Below, piece by piece: positions 34,270 through 45,404 of a stretch of 64,000 nucleotides of DNA (its first letter is position 1; every line of letters begins with the position of its first letter). The notes beneath the pieces are model-generated. The model saw only the letters and a list, made by a program, of their open reading frames with translations. It made no database searches and was not told where the DNA came from. The stretch is from the NCBI GenBank assembly GCA_021186555.1, contig JAJKFL010000003.1, forward strand, positions 29,934,908 to 29,998,907, read 5' to 3'. Position numbers and translations under genes: made by a program. The DNA comes from Reticulitermes speratus (lineage: Eukaryota > Arthropoda > Insecta > Blattodea > Rhinotermitidae).

Positions 34270-34770
34270 TTGCCGATTTTTACGAAACTTATAAATGCTC
34301 AACAGCATTATGCTCGTATTTACTATACAGAATTTCGCCCAAATCGTGAAATAAATACGGATACCACGGATATAAATTAATTAACACCCACTGCGCCGAT
34401 GTTCATGAAACCCATCATCACGCAATATTATTTCTGGATATGTCCTGTATCGTAATTTTATCCACATGAGATGTAAAATGTAGAAAATATACGTAAAACT
34501 ACATTAACAACCATTGCTTTTACTGCATCGATTTCCATGAAACTGACAATTGCTGAACGGTATCAAGTGGATATCTTCTGTACCAAATTTCACCCAAATC
34601 GGTCAAGAAGTATGGAAATTGCAGGCACAAAGCCATTTACGCCCTCAAATGAAGTATGTCACTGCGCCGATTTTCAAGAAACTGACGCTTGACTCGACAA
34701 CACCGAATTTCACGAAAATCCAACAATTTAAATAGGTCACATAGAGATGGTCAGACAGACGGGCGGACAT
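34270..34770 (+). repeat. Four-unit diverged tandem repeat ending in CAGACAGACGGGCGGAC
   Basis: The string GCCGAT(T)TTC-A-GAAAC recurs at 34272, 34395, 34527 and 34666 (spacing 123, 132, 139). Units 1, 3 and 4 also share AATTTCNCCCAAATCG-type blocks. The last unit is short and is followed by CAGACAGACGG. Phrases of this kind occur near the ends of many arthropod transposons; the parent element is not visible. Confidence 0.7.
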
Positions 34771-34774
34771 GGTA

Positions 34775-35507
34775 TCCACACACGGCTCTTTGTTTTTACT
34801 TCGTAAGGAACGCCTACATGCGATCAGTCAATGCTGCGCAGGGAAATAATCGCTGTTTGTCCTACATTCTCTGCAGTCGCAATGCAGCAACGATACCGTT
34901 CGCTTTACGGCGCGCAGTCCTACGATAATAACATCCTGTATCATCAACATAATTGCTATACTCCCTCACGAATACTTCAATATCCCAGAAAGCGCATTTC
35001 AGCACGTAAAGACATTAGGACGCAACCGTTGCGAGAAGTCGTGGATATAGGTAAAGAGATGAGTGGAGTGTGTACAGGAGTTACTCAGACAGCATGTAGA
35101 GCAATGTTACAGCCGCGTCTCTCCTATCATATCCCCATCTCTTGCGCCGTGCATTTGGATTTGATCTGGTTGCCGATAATCCACATTGAAAGCAGTTGCT
35201 GGTGGTTTACTGGGACGAAACCAGGACCGGGCAAGCATCGTGAGGGGGGCGAGAGGAAAGCAGAAGAAGGTTTTAGAGGTGCGTCAGTCGTCCATGTTTG
35301 CTCAACAGCTTTAGACTTTGAGTTATATTCAAACTCTCACCACTACCGCAGCTACTACAATCTCATTCTCATTTCTGCGTCTGTATCTAACCCCTTTTAT
35401 GCCTAACATCATCATCCTTCCCTGTACAGCCCCTGAGAGATATACACATGGAAACGTATTACATAACCTATTCATTTTAGTGTACTACGAATACCGTCAT
35501 ATCTTTG
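34775..35507. other. Single-copy DNA with a 191-codon frame
   Basis: The longest non-repeat frame in the window (34831-35406, plus) lies here. It has no recognisable domain, a weak start context and mixed composition. I treat it as chance unless transcripts show otherwise. Confidence 0.35.
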
Positions 35508-35524
35508 TTTTATATAATGATGGA

Positions 35525-35737
35525 TTGACATAATCCTTCCGGCCGCACTACGGCCCTGGGGTCGACTCAGCCTCTAACAGATATGAGTACCAGGAATATT
35601 TCCTGAGGGGTAAAGGCGGCCGGTGCGTAGGGCTGACAACCTTACCACCTCCATGTGCCGATTGTCTAGAAATCTTGGCAGCCTCAACCTCCTGGACCCT
35701 AAGGGCCTGTCCAGGCCTGTAATGGGATTGTTTTACC
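35525..35737 (+). mobile_element. SINE family C, 5'-truncated, 17-bp target duplication
   Basis: Plus-strand body of family C from AATCCTTCCGGCCGC to GGGATTGTTTTACC, with the tRNA-like head missing. A perfect 17-bp direct repeat, TTTTATATAATGATGGA, lies at 35508-35524 and 35738-35754. It shows 5'-truncated retroposition with a TTTTACC tail rather than poly-A. Confidence 0.95.
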
Positions 35738-35874
35738 TTTTATATAATGATGGAAATTCGTAGCTACTTGTACCACTAATTCCAATAATACAACTTAACA
35801 GCACCGGTGGACAGGTAACACCTAAATGTTTCTCTCTTTAGTAAAAGGATTTGTACCAAAACTGAAGTGTTAAC

Positions 35875-36145
35875 TTTTTTTTTTTAGTCGTCCTCTTCTA
35901 CCTACTCCGGTTTCCCGTTTCAGTGTTGAGGTTGTAATTCCTTTTGATCACACTAAGAGACACACCACAGTCGGTAGGACTCCTCTGGACGAGGGATCGG
36001 CTCGTCGCAAAGGCCTCTATCTGACAACAACACACAACACTCACAAGAGACAAACTTCCATGCCCCCGGTGGAATTCAAACCCACGATCCTAGCAAGCGA
36101 GCGGCCGAAGACCAACGCCTTAGACCGCACGGCCACTGGATCGGC
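35875..36145 (-). mobile_element. SINE family B
   Basis: Poly-T at 35875-35885 is the minus-strand A tail. The body has GTAGGACTCCTCTGGACGAG and CTCACAAGAGACA blocks, with the head ending CCACTGGATCGGC. Target duplication GAAGTGTTAAC (35864-35874) / GAAGTGTTAGC (36146-36156), 10 of 11 identical. The tail-proximal part (35886-35945) is diverged. Confidence 0.88.
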
Positions 36146-36259
36146 GAAGTGTTAGCTTAAGCAGCATTAATTAAAAAACAAGCTCAGTCTAAGGTAAATG
36201 CATCGCTTGGCTGACAAATTTGCTTCATTTAATCAATAATTAAACATGAAACTCTGCAA

Positions 36260-36460
36260 ACCCTTGAAGACCTAGTGCTTACTTCACGTACCACCAGGTC
36301 TAACACTAAAAATTCTACGTTCCGCCCACAGATTGCATTTAAGTGGCGCGTACGGATCTGAACAGCATTAACAGATTTGCTTTTCATAGCCAAATAGGAG
36401 AGCGTTTACTGCGCGGTACTAACTGAATCTTAAAACACGATTAAGATTAATCTTAGTCTC
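36260..36460. repeat. Unnamed dispersed repeat H, copy 2
   Basis: Shares CTACGTTCCGCCCACA, GTTTACTGCGCGGTAC and AACTGAATCTTAAAA with the 22-kb and 50-kb copies, in the same order and orientation. Confidence 0.7.
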
Positions 36461-36785
36461 TAAAACTTTCAATAAATCATTCACGACAACTGTAATCAGT
36501 GGCAACCAAACATTTACAGAAACGTACCACGAAATTTAAAATAATGTCACTAGGATACTTTGTCTATATGCCTGTCATATTTATTAAGTAATACATAAAA
36601 CATTAATGCAATGGTAGTATCCATTACCAAGAAGTTCCTAATTTCAACTGTGGCATCGTTATTTGAACTAGTTAACGCATCAACTGTTCACATTCGGCAT
36701 TCAGTAAATATCCATTTACGTCTAACCAGTACACGAAGAGGACTTGACCACTGCACACAAATACCGTAACACATCACAACACAAC

Positions 36786-36830
36786 ATTCCCTGACGATGG
36801 AGACAAGACGATTTCCGAAACACTGGGCAT
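36786..36830 (+). ncRNA. Hammerhead-like motif, degenerate
   Basis: CTGACGA at 36791-36797, T, GGA/TTCC stem with a long loop, then GAAACACTG. The base after the expected U16.1 is G, which a hammerhead does not cut after. Confidence 0.3.
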
Positions 36831-37629
36831 TTGATTTCAGTCGGCGTAAATCGTTTAAAGTCCTGCAAGCTGTAATATGACACTGGGTCCGCACTTCGCA
36901 AAGATATTACTGCAATAAAGTCTGAACATTACACCTGAGCCGGGGCAGGACAAAAAATTATTCCAATAACAGAAAACATATCGTAAATACGTACATAAGA
37001 GTTTGTGTGGATTCCGATACGAAAGGAACTTAAAGCACGAAAAGAAAAACTGAGTGAATAAACTCACCAATTTACTTTCCAGTCAGGACAGCTTCCTGAA
37101 GATCTAGAGCTTACCTGAAACAGCAGAACATAAAATTAATTAGGCCTATGGCCACGAAAAAAGAAACAAAGACTACCTAAACCCACCTAACATATAGGAG
37201 GTAAGGACAGATTTTAAAAAATAAGAAACTACTCTACATTCAACTAAACATTTGTGCGTCAATTTGTATTGAATATATTACACTGTGTAATTGAGAGGCA
37301 TGACCGGACCGAAAATAACTAGTCGTAAGCAGGCCTAACCTTGCATGAATTAATCTGACCTTAACTGATTCCGACTTCAGGTATATAAGATATTAGTTTA
37401 ATGTGCGCTTGCTTCTAAACAGCCTCTTTGATAGCATGTGTTAGAATTTCTGTATTTTATTTATCAACTTTACGTTTCTCCAGCAAAACAGACACCATCA
37501 GCACGAATCACAAACGGATGTACGTATTCCATTAAATTCCAGTCCCTTCTGATTTCCTTGTACCTTCCCTGTGTCGGTCTCTGAAGCAATGGCAGAAAAG
37601 GCACTCTTTGTCTAGACCACCTACTTGGT

Positions 37630-37679
37630 CAGAACCCTTTTGGGCTTAAAATATACAGAGGAATCGCAAAAGGGTTCTG
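37630..37679. repeat. Perfect 13-bp inverted repeat
   Basis: CAGAACCCTTTTG (37630-37642) and its exact complement CAAAAGGGTTCTG (37667-37679) are separated by 24 nt. Confidence 0.85.
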
Positions 37680-37689
37680 GAAAATAATA

Positions 37690-38320
37690 CTGCGAATCGA
37701 AGCAAATGAAATCTATTTTCATACGAAAAATTGTCAGCCTACGTATGAGATTTTTCTCATATATATCCTTCCAGTCTTTCAAGAGCATTCCTTCCACCAT
37801 ATTTCCTAACGGCATATTGTCTAAACATCCTCCTTGGAAGTCTCTGACTGGCTGTTACAGCACACACTTGGATAGGGAAAAAATTGCATGAGAGAATCGT
37901 TTTTTGAACGTAGCGGGAAAATTTTGCTAGCACCGAAATTTTCTCACGCAATCGCTATTCACACGACATGCAACTCCAGAGTGCGAGAAACACTGCTTCA
38001 GACTACTATGAACAGAAAATTTCTTTAGACAAATGTCTATCTACACAGATTAATTACAGGCTTAGTTTAAACATTTTTCATCAGCTAAACAATTTCACGG
38101 ACACAGCACATCAAATGAGGATACGTGTAATACTTTGGTCAGAAGTAAATCCTGGGTTCCCTACAAAGACGCAAATTATCTTTTTTGGCCCACTCTATTC
38201 TCTCATCGCCATATCCGAAAACAATCAGCGGTTGACCTTTTACGTCGAAATCCACACCAGTGACTTCCAGTAATTTCGTCTAGTACAGACATAACCTTGA
38301 GTAACATATCGCAGTATAAC
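37690..38320. other. Anonymous DNA, no gene seen
   Basis: Frames of 60 to 101 codons on both strands, none recognised. Confidence 0.4.
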
Positions 38321-38324
38321 TACA

Positions 38325-38430
38325 ATCATGGAGAAGAGTCTTGAGAATAACAGGTCGTCAGCTAGTCAAGAAATCCCCGCGTTTATGGAACCGAAGGTTC
38401 ATACCGCACTCGACAAACCGCACCTCCCAT
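38325..38430 (-). mobile_element. LINE X 3'-end fragment
   Basis: Matches the 3' region of the element at 41042-41430: GGTCGTCAGCTAGTCAAGA, CCCGCGTTTATGGAACC and AGGTTCATACCGCA. Read on the minus strand it is the end of the ORF and 3' UTR of a non-LTR retrotransposon. Confidence 0.6.
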
Positions 38431-38569
38431 CACGCAGTAATGACATAGGAATTAAAGGTGTTTTGAATGCTGCAAGACGGAGAACTCCAGATTATAGCAT
38501 GGAATCACTTAAACATCCAGGAAGAGCACCGTTCATACCGGCACTCTAAGACTCTGCGATATCTGACGT

Positions 38570-38806
38570 TCTCACGGTGGTGTTGATGAGGATTCAAGTC
38601 TTCTTGGATGTTACGCCGTGTAGACGGGTAAAACGTTACCAACGTTTCGGAAGAAAGTAATGCCTCCAACTTTATAGTCAAGCAGTGCAAAAACATAAAG
38701 TTCTTCGACTGCTTGACCCTGAAGATGGAGACATTTGGCTTCTCCGAAATATCGGCAACTCATTACCACTCGCCACGGTGTAACATCATACTTGAATCTT
38801 CGCAGT
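38570..38806. mobile_element. Foldback element, family FB1, copy 3
   Basis: Left arm 38585-38652 and right arm 38738-38806 pair over about 68 bp (GATTCAAGTCTTCTTGGATG mirrors CATCATACTTGAATC; ACGCCGTGTAG mirrors CCACGGTGT). The centre carries opposed minus (about 38640-38690) and plus (38713-38758) hammerhead-like motifs. Confidence 0.8.
38713..38758 (+). ncRNA. Hammerhead-like motif, well formed
   Basis: CTGAAGA (38719-38725), extra T, perfect 5-bp stem II GGAGA/TCTCC, GAA (38746-38748), A-TA-T minimal stem III, C at the cleavage position, then GGCAA pairing with upstream TTGaCC with one bulged A. Stem I and the cleavage base differ from the other loci while pairing is kept. Confidence 0.5.
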
Positions 38807-39784
38807 TAATCTTACTTGCAGGCCACTGTAACGAAACAAGCCAGCTACTGCACAGTGCGACTCCATATTAGTGATTGGTATTCAAACTGCTGCATGTTTC
38901 AAACGAACATGTACACCTAGGTAATTGTTGAAATTAATTTAGCCTGCGGGTAAAATATGAAAATTGTGATTACTGTCCATACATCCCTTTTGAAAATAAA
39001 TTCCTTCCCCTTCCCCTCCTCACTCAACTCATTAATGCCTTGTGCACACACTAAAAACTGATCGGTTTATCTGTGCGCAGTGGAGGCAATGTTACAACAG
39101 GTCATGTGACTGTGTTGTTTAGCTACGATAACTATATTGCACCACAACAAATGATAATGAGACCCTGAGTGATCAGCTAGACTGACTGAACTGCATTACA
39201 AACAGCGCTATGGGTCACGTCTTCAGCTTTTGGTTTAAGTTAGAAATGAGGACAGTTCTTCTTCAGTTTTCAAAGATTGTGTGCTAAAATCTGTACCGAT
39301 TCGGATTTTCTTCCGAAACAATTAATCCTTCAGACATTTGATGGTAACTGAGCGCCAGTGAGTGGGTGTGAATTGAATTAATTGATAATGGTTTCAAGCC
39401 CTTTCGGTTCCGATGTACGTAGGACTTCTTTAGAGGCACTTTGTTCCCCTTAAGCTGAAATCCAAGTTATGGGAGTCCTGTCCTTTAATAAAGTTCCAGA
39501 TTGCTCCCAGATTTAGATTTCTAACATCATAAGGGTCCAAGAAACAGAAGCCCAAATAGGTATGTCTAAGTGTGGCCAGAGCTTCACACTTACAAAAGAC
39601 TTGAGCTAAGGATTCTTTCTCTGCGCCGCACCTCCTACATAAGGGACCTAACTACGGGTAATACAGTGTCAGTGAAACATACGGCAATGGGAAGTGTTAG
39701 GTTCATCTGTGGTCTGAGTCTTGAGTGACAACTATCGCTGGGATGTCGGTCAAAGCGATAAACTGTCAATCCAGTATGCTGTCA

Positions 39785-39990
39785 GGTACAGGTAAAGCTG
39801 ATTAAACGCCATGCAATATGGGTGGGCGGAGGTATAGCTCTATGTTTAAACTGGGAACATGATACAGATGAGTGGTCAGCTCCATACTCCAACCTGCTTA
39901 CATCCGGAGAGACGGCTCCAGTTACAAAGACAGTAGGAGGTTAGGTAGGCCTCAGAGCCGGTATGGATGCTTTGGAGAGAAAAAAAACTC
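39785..39990 (-). mobile_element. SINE family A, diverged, 5'-truncated
   Basis: Begins AGGTACAGGTAAAGCTG (tail side), then GGAGGTATAGCTCTA, GATGAGTGGTCAGCTCCA and CCGGTATGGATGCTTTGGA, ending in an A-rich run. Confidence 0.6.
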
Positions 39991-39999
39991 TGAAGTAAT

Positions 40000-41040
40000 T
40001 TTAAAAAATACGGTTTAGTTCTAAACTAAAATGTGAACGAGAAAACTAGCGATATATTTCACAGATAAACAAGCCCTGAAGAAAAAAATCCTATCCCTTA
40101 CAAATCTATCGTTTTCTAAAACATTCATTCCCTTCGCTGAAACAACAATCTTTAGGTCTGCAGAGGGATAAAAAAAATGAGACACTATAAAAGCTGTAAC
40201 GGCCGCTATGGGTTATTTTATCACTTCTGTTAATGATCCAATAGTAACTAACATATTGACGCAATAATGGAGAACACTTCATTCTCACATCGTAAAAGAA
40301 AAATTAATGTTGGTAAGAACACGGAGAGTGAGACGGCGAATCGTGTCCATATATGTTATTGGGAGGGGGTTGTCTATAAGCACTAGCCGTCTCTACTACC
40401 CCTTTCCTTGTACACAATTATTGTAGCAATATCCAGAACGATGGAGAGGAGGTTTTATAATCAACATTACAGGGTTGCTGTATCATTGCGACTTCACATT
40501 ATAGCTGTGCATACAACATATACATTGAAACACGTCCAACTGCAATAACAGCAACACATCCTTCATTACAACGATTATACGTGTTCACTGCATTATTTCG
40601 TCCATCTCGCTCTTATTCATAGAATAATTTGGTATATCATCCAAATCGCTAGATGTGAATTTTAGTGACGTGGTCGGATACTGAAATGTGTAGGCGAGTG
40701 CTAAATAAGTTAAATGAACAAAGCAGCAACGATACTTAGATGCAATCACTAACTCCGTCTGTCCGCGACACAGAAACATACACACACATACAATATTTTA
40801 ATTACGTATTTCCACCAAAGTAGATATTTAAAATTGTGTTGTATGTATTCCGTCTAGGAAGTAATTATGAAGTCAACTGTACAGACATATGTAATATTCT
40901 CCAGACTTTATCCTCTATAAATTTTCCGTTCGGTTTTTAAAATATCTATATTCCTAATAAAATGAAAAGTACTGTACAAGGACCTAAGAATCCACTGCAA
41001 CATTTCAGAATTTTTGCCTCCTCGTTTTATGACCAAAAGT
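40000..41040. other. Anonymous DNA, no gene seen
   Basis: Nothing recognisable in either strand. Confidence 0.4.
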
Positions 41041-41041
41041 C

Positions 41042-41430
41042 CAACTAACTAACTCCATGGAGCAGAATCTTGTTTAGAAACCAACAGGTCCTCAGCTAGT
41101 CAAGAGATTCCCCGCATTTTATGGAACCCGGAGGTTCATTACCGCATTCACAAGAGCCTGCCACCTGTCCCTATCCTGAACCAGACAAATCCGCTCCATG
41201 CCCCACCATCCCACCTCTTGAAGATCAATTCTGAAATATCATCCCATCTACACCTAGATATTACAAGTGGTCTTTTTCCATCAGGTTTCCTCACCAAAAC
41301 CCTGTACGGACATCTCCTCTCCTCCATACGTGCTACACGCCCCGCCCATCTCATTCTTCTTGATTTGATCACCTGACTAATATTTGGTAGGTAGTACAGA
41401 ACATACAGCTCATCGTTATGCAATATCCAA
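41042..41430 (-). pseudogene. LINE X: C-terminal end of non-LTR retrotransposon ORF2
   Basis: A minus-strand 91-codon frame (41148-41423) reads YYLPNISQVIKSRRMRWAGR, then VARMEERRCPYRVLVRKPDG and GKRPL. This is the familiar C-terminal tail found after the reverse transcriptase domain in many insect non-LTR elements. The reverse transcriptase and endonuclease domains are absent, so the copy is strongly 5'-truncated. The frame continues past the usual end with a shift near GGAWSG. The 3' UTR on the minus strand ends CTCCATGGAGTTAGTTAGTTGG, a short TTAG repeat instead of poly-A. The same tail occurs at 55.0 and 62.1 kb. Confidence 0.8.
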
Positions 41431-41504
41431 AAGTATGGATTAAAACACAGACATGAATTATAACAACTTAATAATGCAATTAAAATTAGAGATTAGGCTA
41501 CGGG

Positions 41505-41700
41505 TCCCACTTATGCCAGGGGCAACACCTCTCTTTCTCAAAGCGATCACAGCGGCCCTGGGCCCCATGCAGCCCCCTATTCAGTGGATACCGGAAGCTC
41601 TTTTCCGGGGGTAGAGCGTGAAGCTGCCCACTCACCTCCATCTCATGCCGAGGTTAAGAATAAGTTAAGCTGTACCTCTACTCCCCATACGTCCTCATGG
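41505..41700 (+). mobile_element. SINE family A, diverged, plus orientation
   Basis: Reverse orientation of the family landmarks: GGGCCCCATGCAGC, GTAGAGCGTGAAGCTGCCCA, CATGCCGAGGTTAA and TGTACCTCTACTCCCC. Confidence 0.6.
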
Positions 41701-41953
41701 TGTGCATAAGAAAAGTGCTACAATTACAATTTAATACAATTTAGAAACTCAAAAGCACTTTACTTGTGTTACTTTAAGCAAGCGTGAAATTGGAGACAGA
41801 ATAGATATCGAAGAAGTGAGAACAAGTCTGGAGAAGAAATCGGACCTGCCTTCAGATTAAGGAAGCGACAGAAATAATTACATAAAGAGGACACACATAT
41901 TTGTACTTTTTTCATTTGAGGGCGATAAAATTAAGATGGGTGCGTGCAAAATT

Positions 41954-41971
41954 GGGGGGGGGGGGGGGGGG
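41954..41971 (+). repeat. G18 homopolymer
   Basis: Eighteen consecutive G. It could fold as a G-quadruplex, and its length is likely unreliable in assembly. Confidence 0.9.
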
Positions 41972-42190
41972 ACAGAAACGCACACAAAAAATTTACCTCT
42001 AAATTCACATTCAAAACACCTTCTGTAATACGGACAAGTACGGGAAGAAAACAGTGAAATGGGTACTAGAGATATCATGGGAATCAGAATAACATGGCAT
42101 TCACCTGGCAAACCTTGGAGGTGAAATATAAGCGATAAAAATTGTTTGTACAGATGTCTTAAAATAATTTTACGAGCTATAAGTATTATT

Positions 42191-42410
42191 CGCTTGTTGG
42201 GATTGTGGGTTCGAATCCCTCCGGGGGGCATGGATGTCTGTCTCTTGTGAGTATTGTGTGTTGTCAGGTAGAGGTCTCTGCGACGGGATGGTCACTCTTC
42301 CAGAGGAGTCCTACCGAGTGCGGTGTGTCTAAAGTGTGTGATCGCGAAACCTAGATAATGAGGAGGCCTAGGCCCCCTAGTGCCTGTCGAGCCATAGGAG
42401 AAAAAAAAAA
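42191..42410 (+). mobile_element. SINE family B, 5'-truncated
   Basis: Starts inside the tRNA-like head (GGATTGTGGGTTCGAATCCC), continues with the family body and ends AGGAGAAAAAAAAAA. Imperfect target duplication AAGTATTATT (42181-42190) / AAGCATTATT (42409-42418). Confidence 0.85.
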
Positions 42411-42419
42411 GCATTATTA

Positions 42420-43790
42420 AGGCATTAATATTGATAATACCGATATGACAACGGAGTAAAATTATAATTTCGTGACGGTAGCCCCTGAACCATTGCATTT
42501 GACCCTTTAAATGAATACAGTGGTACGTCAAAAACCCAGGCATATTGATGAAGACTAGACCACAATCTTCGAGAACTATGAAGCTTTCAGTGCAGTTGAC
42601 TTCTACATCTCTTCTTCAGGCATCCACGGTCTCTTATTCCCATTGCCCGCTTTCATATTCTGTGTTTTTTGTAGGCCCATAACACACACAAGAAACCTCA
42701 ACGTAGCCGTATGTCATACCGCCAGGAACTGAACCCGGACAATTTCAAGCGAACGAACACTCGGTACAAACAGTATTCACACGCCACAATTTGCAAACCA
42801 TTGCTGTCGGTCATTCTGACACGAATGAACATGTTTATGTGTCCCATACGTATCGTAAACAGGCCATTACATTTTCTCCTATAGCAATCCCACACAAGTC
42901 TTTTGTTTTTCAAAATTGCCACATTAAAAATATTACTCTCACGTTATAGCAATAAAATAGTAGAACATTTAAAAACAAATTCCGTACTTTGAGTGCCAGG
43001 GATAATGACTTTATTGCCCTTCAGTCAATTTGTCCCTCTCCCGACAGCTAACAATGGCACCCTCCAAATGTGAGAGGACAATCAACTCAACGACTTGATG
43101 GTTACTAGGCAACCATAAAACAAGTAATTACATTACACTATGGACGAATGGAGGCCGATCAAAATCAAGGTAGTCCGCCAATTAAATGCTTTCCATATTC
43201 AACATTATACAATATGCCTTTCTCTTCCGAGCGGGACAAAAACGGCCTATGTCAGAAATGCTCCTTGCTCAATGTTTCATAATCGTTCAGCGTTAGGTTA
43301 TATGCTTACAGTGCAGTCTAAACAAAAATCTAAACAACGAAAACCATCGGTGGGATAGGACATGGGACTTAACTATAACGGGGACTGTGCTACGCTAACG
43401 GATTTCCCGTCTTGGCTGAGGACCTTGACATGGTCTTCGTACGGACTCTTGCTACAAATGGCAAAATGTTCTTCTTGGAGGAAGAACTTTGGTTTGACGG
43501 ACGTCTGGGGTTCGAAGCCACAGGGGGTTAATCGCGTAAGTTAAAAGCACTTACGATCTTAGGGGGGCTTAGGTTTCATTAAAGGAGAAAGCAAAACCCC
43601 TCCCACGTTTTTTAATTGAACTCAGCAGAAGACGGTATGCTTATGGTGTCCTGGTTTATGTAACGACACTTTTCTCACCTGCACAGATTACGTACCGTGA
43701 ACAGAAAAATGACTAAAAACGGCGAACTTGAAGGACGTGTGGGCTTCTTTCATTGTTTGATTTAACAACACTCTCAAGCTAAGATTATGT
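42420..43790. other. Anonymous DNA, no gene seen
   Basis: Only short frames. A GGGTTCGAAGCC string near 43510 may be a worn T-arm of a SINE, but nothing around it supports a call. Confidence 0.4.
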
Positions 43791-43799
43791 ACAGCGTCG

Positions 43800-43990
43800 G
43801 CTGTGGATAAATGAATGTGTAAGGCACCTTGGAGGAATGACGGGGGAGGGGAACGGAAGTACTAGGAGAAAGATCTGTAGCAGTGCCGATTTGTCCACCA
43901 CCACAAATCTCACGTATATTGGCCTGCCTTCGAACCCAGAACTCCGAGGCTACAGGCCGGCAACTAACTGTCTGAGCCATGGCACGGCCC
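43800..43990 (-). mobile_element. SINE family E, diverged
   Basis: Complement of GGGCCGTGCCATGGCTCAGA begins the head at the right end; TTTGTCCACCACCACAAATC corresponds to GATTTGTGGTGGACAAAGTG in the 28.4-kb copy. Confidence 0.7.
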
Positions 43991-44084
43991 AGAAGGATGT
44001 AGAGTTCATGATCTTCTTTGACGCCTTATCATGGCATCTGGCCGGATGGTCTAATCAAAATAACGAAAGAACCTTGGCCTGGAC

Positions 44085-44165
44085 GACAAGGAGCTGGTCC
44101 AGGCATCGAATTCGGAACCCCACAAATAACAAACAGAAGCGCCAACCACTCGGTATAATTCAGGT
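44085..44165 (-). mobile_element. tRNA-like SINE head fragment
   Basis: On the minus strand, CCGAGTGGTTGGCGCTTC is followed by GGGTTCCGAATTCGATG, a worn A-box and B-box pair at tRNA spacing. Confidence 0.4.
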
Positions 44166-45164
44166 TTATTAATCGAACACACTATCCCAGCAATATCTTT
44201 GTCTTCAAGAGAGCCCAAATTGGCTCTCCAAGAGACGCCAGCATGAACCAAGCCGTCAACAAAAATTTCGACCGACCGCTGCATGTGAGGTTGTTAGTGT
44301 GAGATATACGAACTCGAGGACCTGCAGTAGCCTACGCAACAACAGCAACATTTTTTCCTTTTGCCACATTAGTAAGACCAAAAAAAAAATCTTTGCAGGT
44401 CTGATGACGGAATCCAAAAGTGCCGACATTCGTGACGCACTAAGTTTGTCGAATTGGAGGGGGGAGGGGAATACTACTGCATACTATCCATATATTGAAC
44501 TTGGGGTTTACTTCTTCAGTCCCACCTTCGCTTCTGGCTCTTGAAAGGTTCTCGAAGTTTCGCAGGGACAGATTGGATTATGTTTCCAAAACTTGATGAA
44601 ATTAATGGTGTTATGATTGCCGGGGACGAATATAGAGGCAGTCTCCGGAACGTAGATGACTCTTAGAATTTCAAAGAATAAATAAAATTTAGAAAGTCAT
44701 AAAAATAATAGATTGAAATGCATTCTCAAAAACGTCGAGTCCACTTAATTCCTGAACCCTTACATCGAACGTTACAAGGGTGTCTCAGACAATTTGCCTC
44801 TACAAGATGAAAAGCAGCGCTCCTCACCTGATGGGTGTCGGATCCAATCCTCTTTAATCTACACATAGAAGTCTCTCAAGCCATGCCTCTTCCGTCTTAA
44901 GTATACGGTGTTGCTGCGTGGCCAGATCTGTCTCCGACACGTGGATGTAAACCAGATGCAACTTCGGGCAATTTTTTTTGACGGAAAACGTCTTACACCG
45001 CGGGTCCGGTATGGGGGGAAACTATGCGAAAGTCGATGTTACGATTTTGTGTATACCACACAAATCTTAATAACTTTAAAACTATAAAGCATATCCAAAT
45101 AAGCAATACACGGTTTAAAAGAGCAAGGATGAAAGAATGTTACGTGACATTAACCTTGAGCGCG

Positions 45165-45190
45165 TGACGTCACACGCCGCCACAAGATGG
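45165..45190 (+). promoter_or_regulatory. CRE palindrome plus YY1-like site upstream of 45405
   Basis: TGACGTCA (45165-45172), a perfect cAMP-response-element palindrome, is followed 11 bp later by AAGATGG (45184-45190), the core of YY1-type sites, within a locally CpG-rich stretch (GCGCGTGACGTCACACGCCG, GTTCGCCGCGCGGC). A TATAAAA string lies at about 45306. This is unlike the AT-rich surroundings and looks like a promoter or transposon 5' end. Confidence 0.5.
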
Positions 45191-45404
45191 TCGCCAAGTT
45201 GGAGTGGAAAATTACCGGTTCGCCGCGCGGCAAAATTAGTATAGCCGGGAACGCGTATGCGTAGGACGTTGTGTGAGGTGTCGTTTAACAGAGCTCGACG
45301 AGTACTATAAAATAAAGCACTAATAGTGACAATAGCGAAAAACTTGAAAAAATATACAGTGAGAAACTGTTGAACTTGGACAAATTTTCCCTAAAATTTA
45401 AAAA

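Noticed and set aside
34831..35406. 191-codon plus-strand ORF, the longest outside repeats
   Set aside because: No recognisable domain, motif or signal, a weak start context and random-looking composition. A frame of this length is not surprising in 64 kb.
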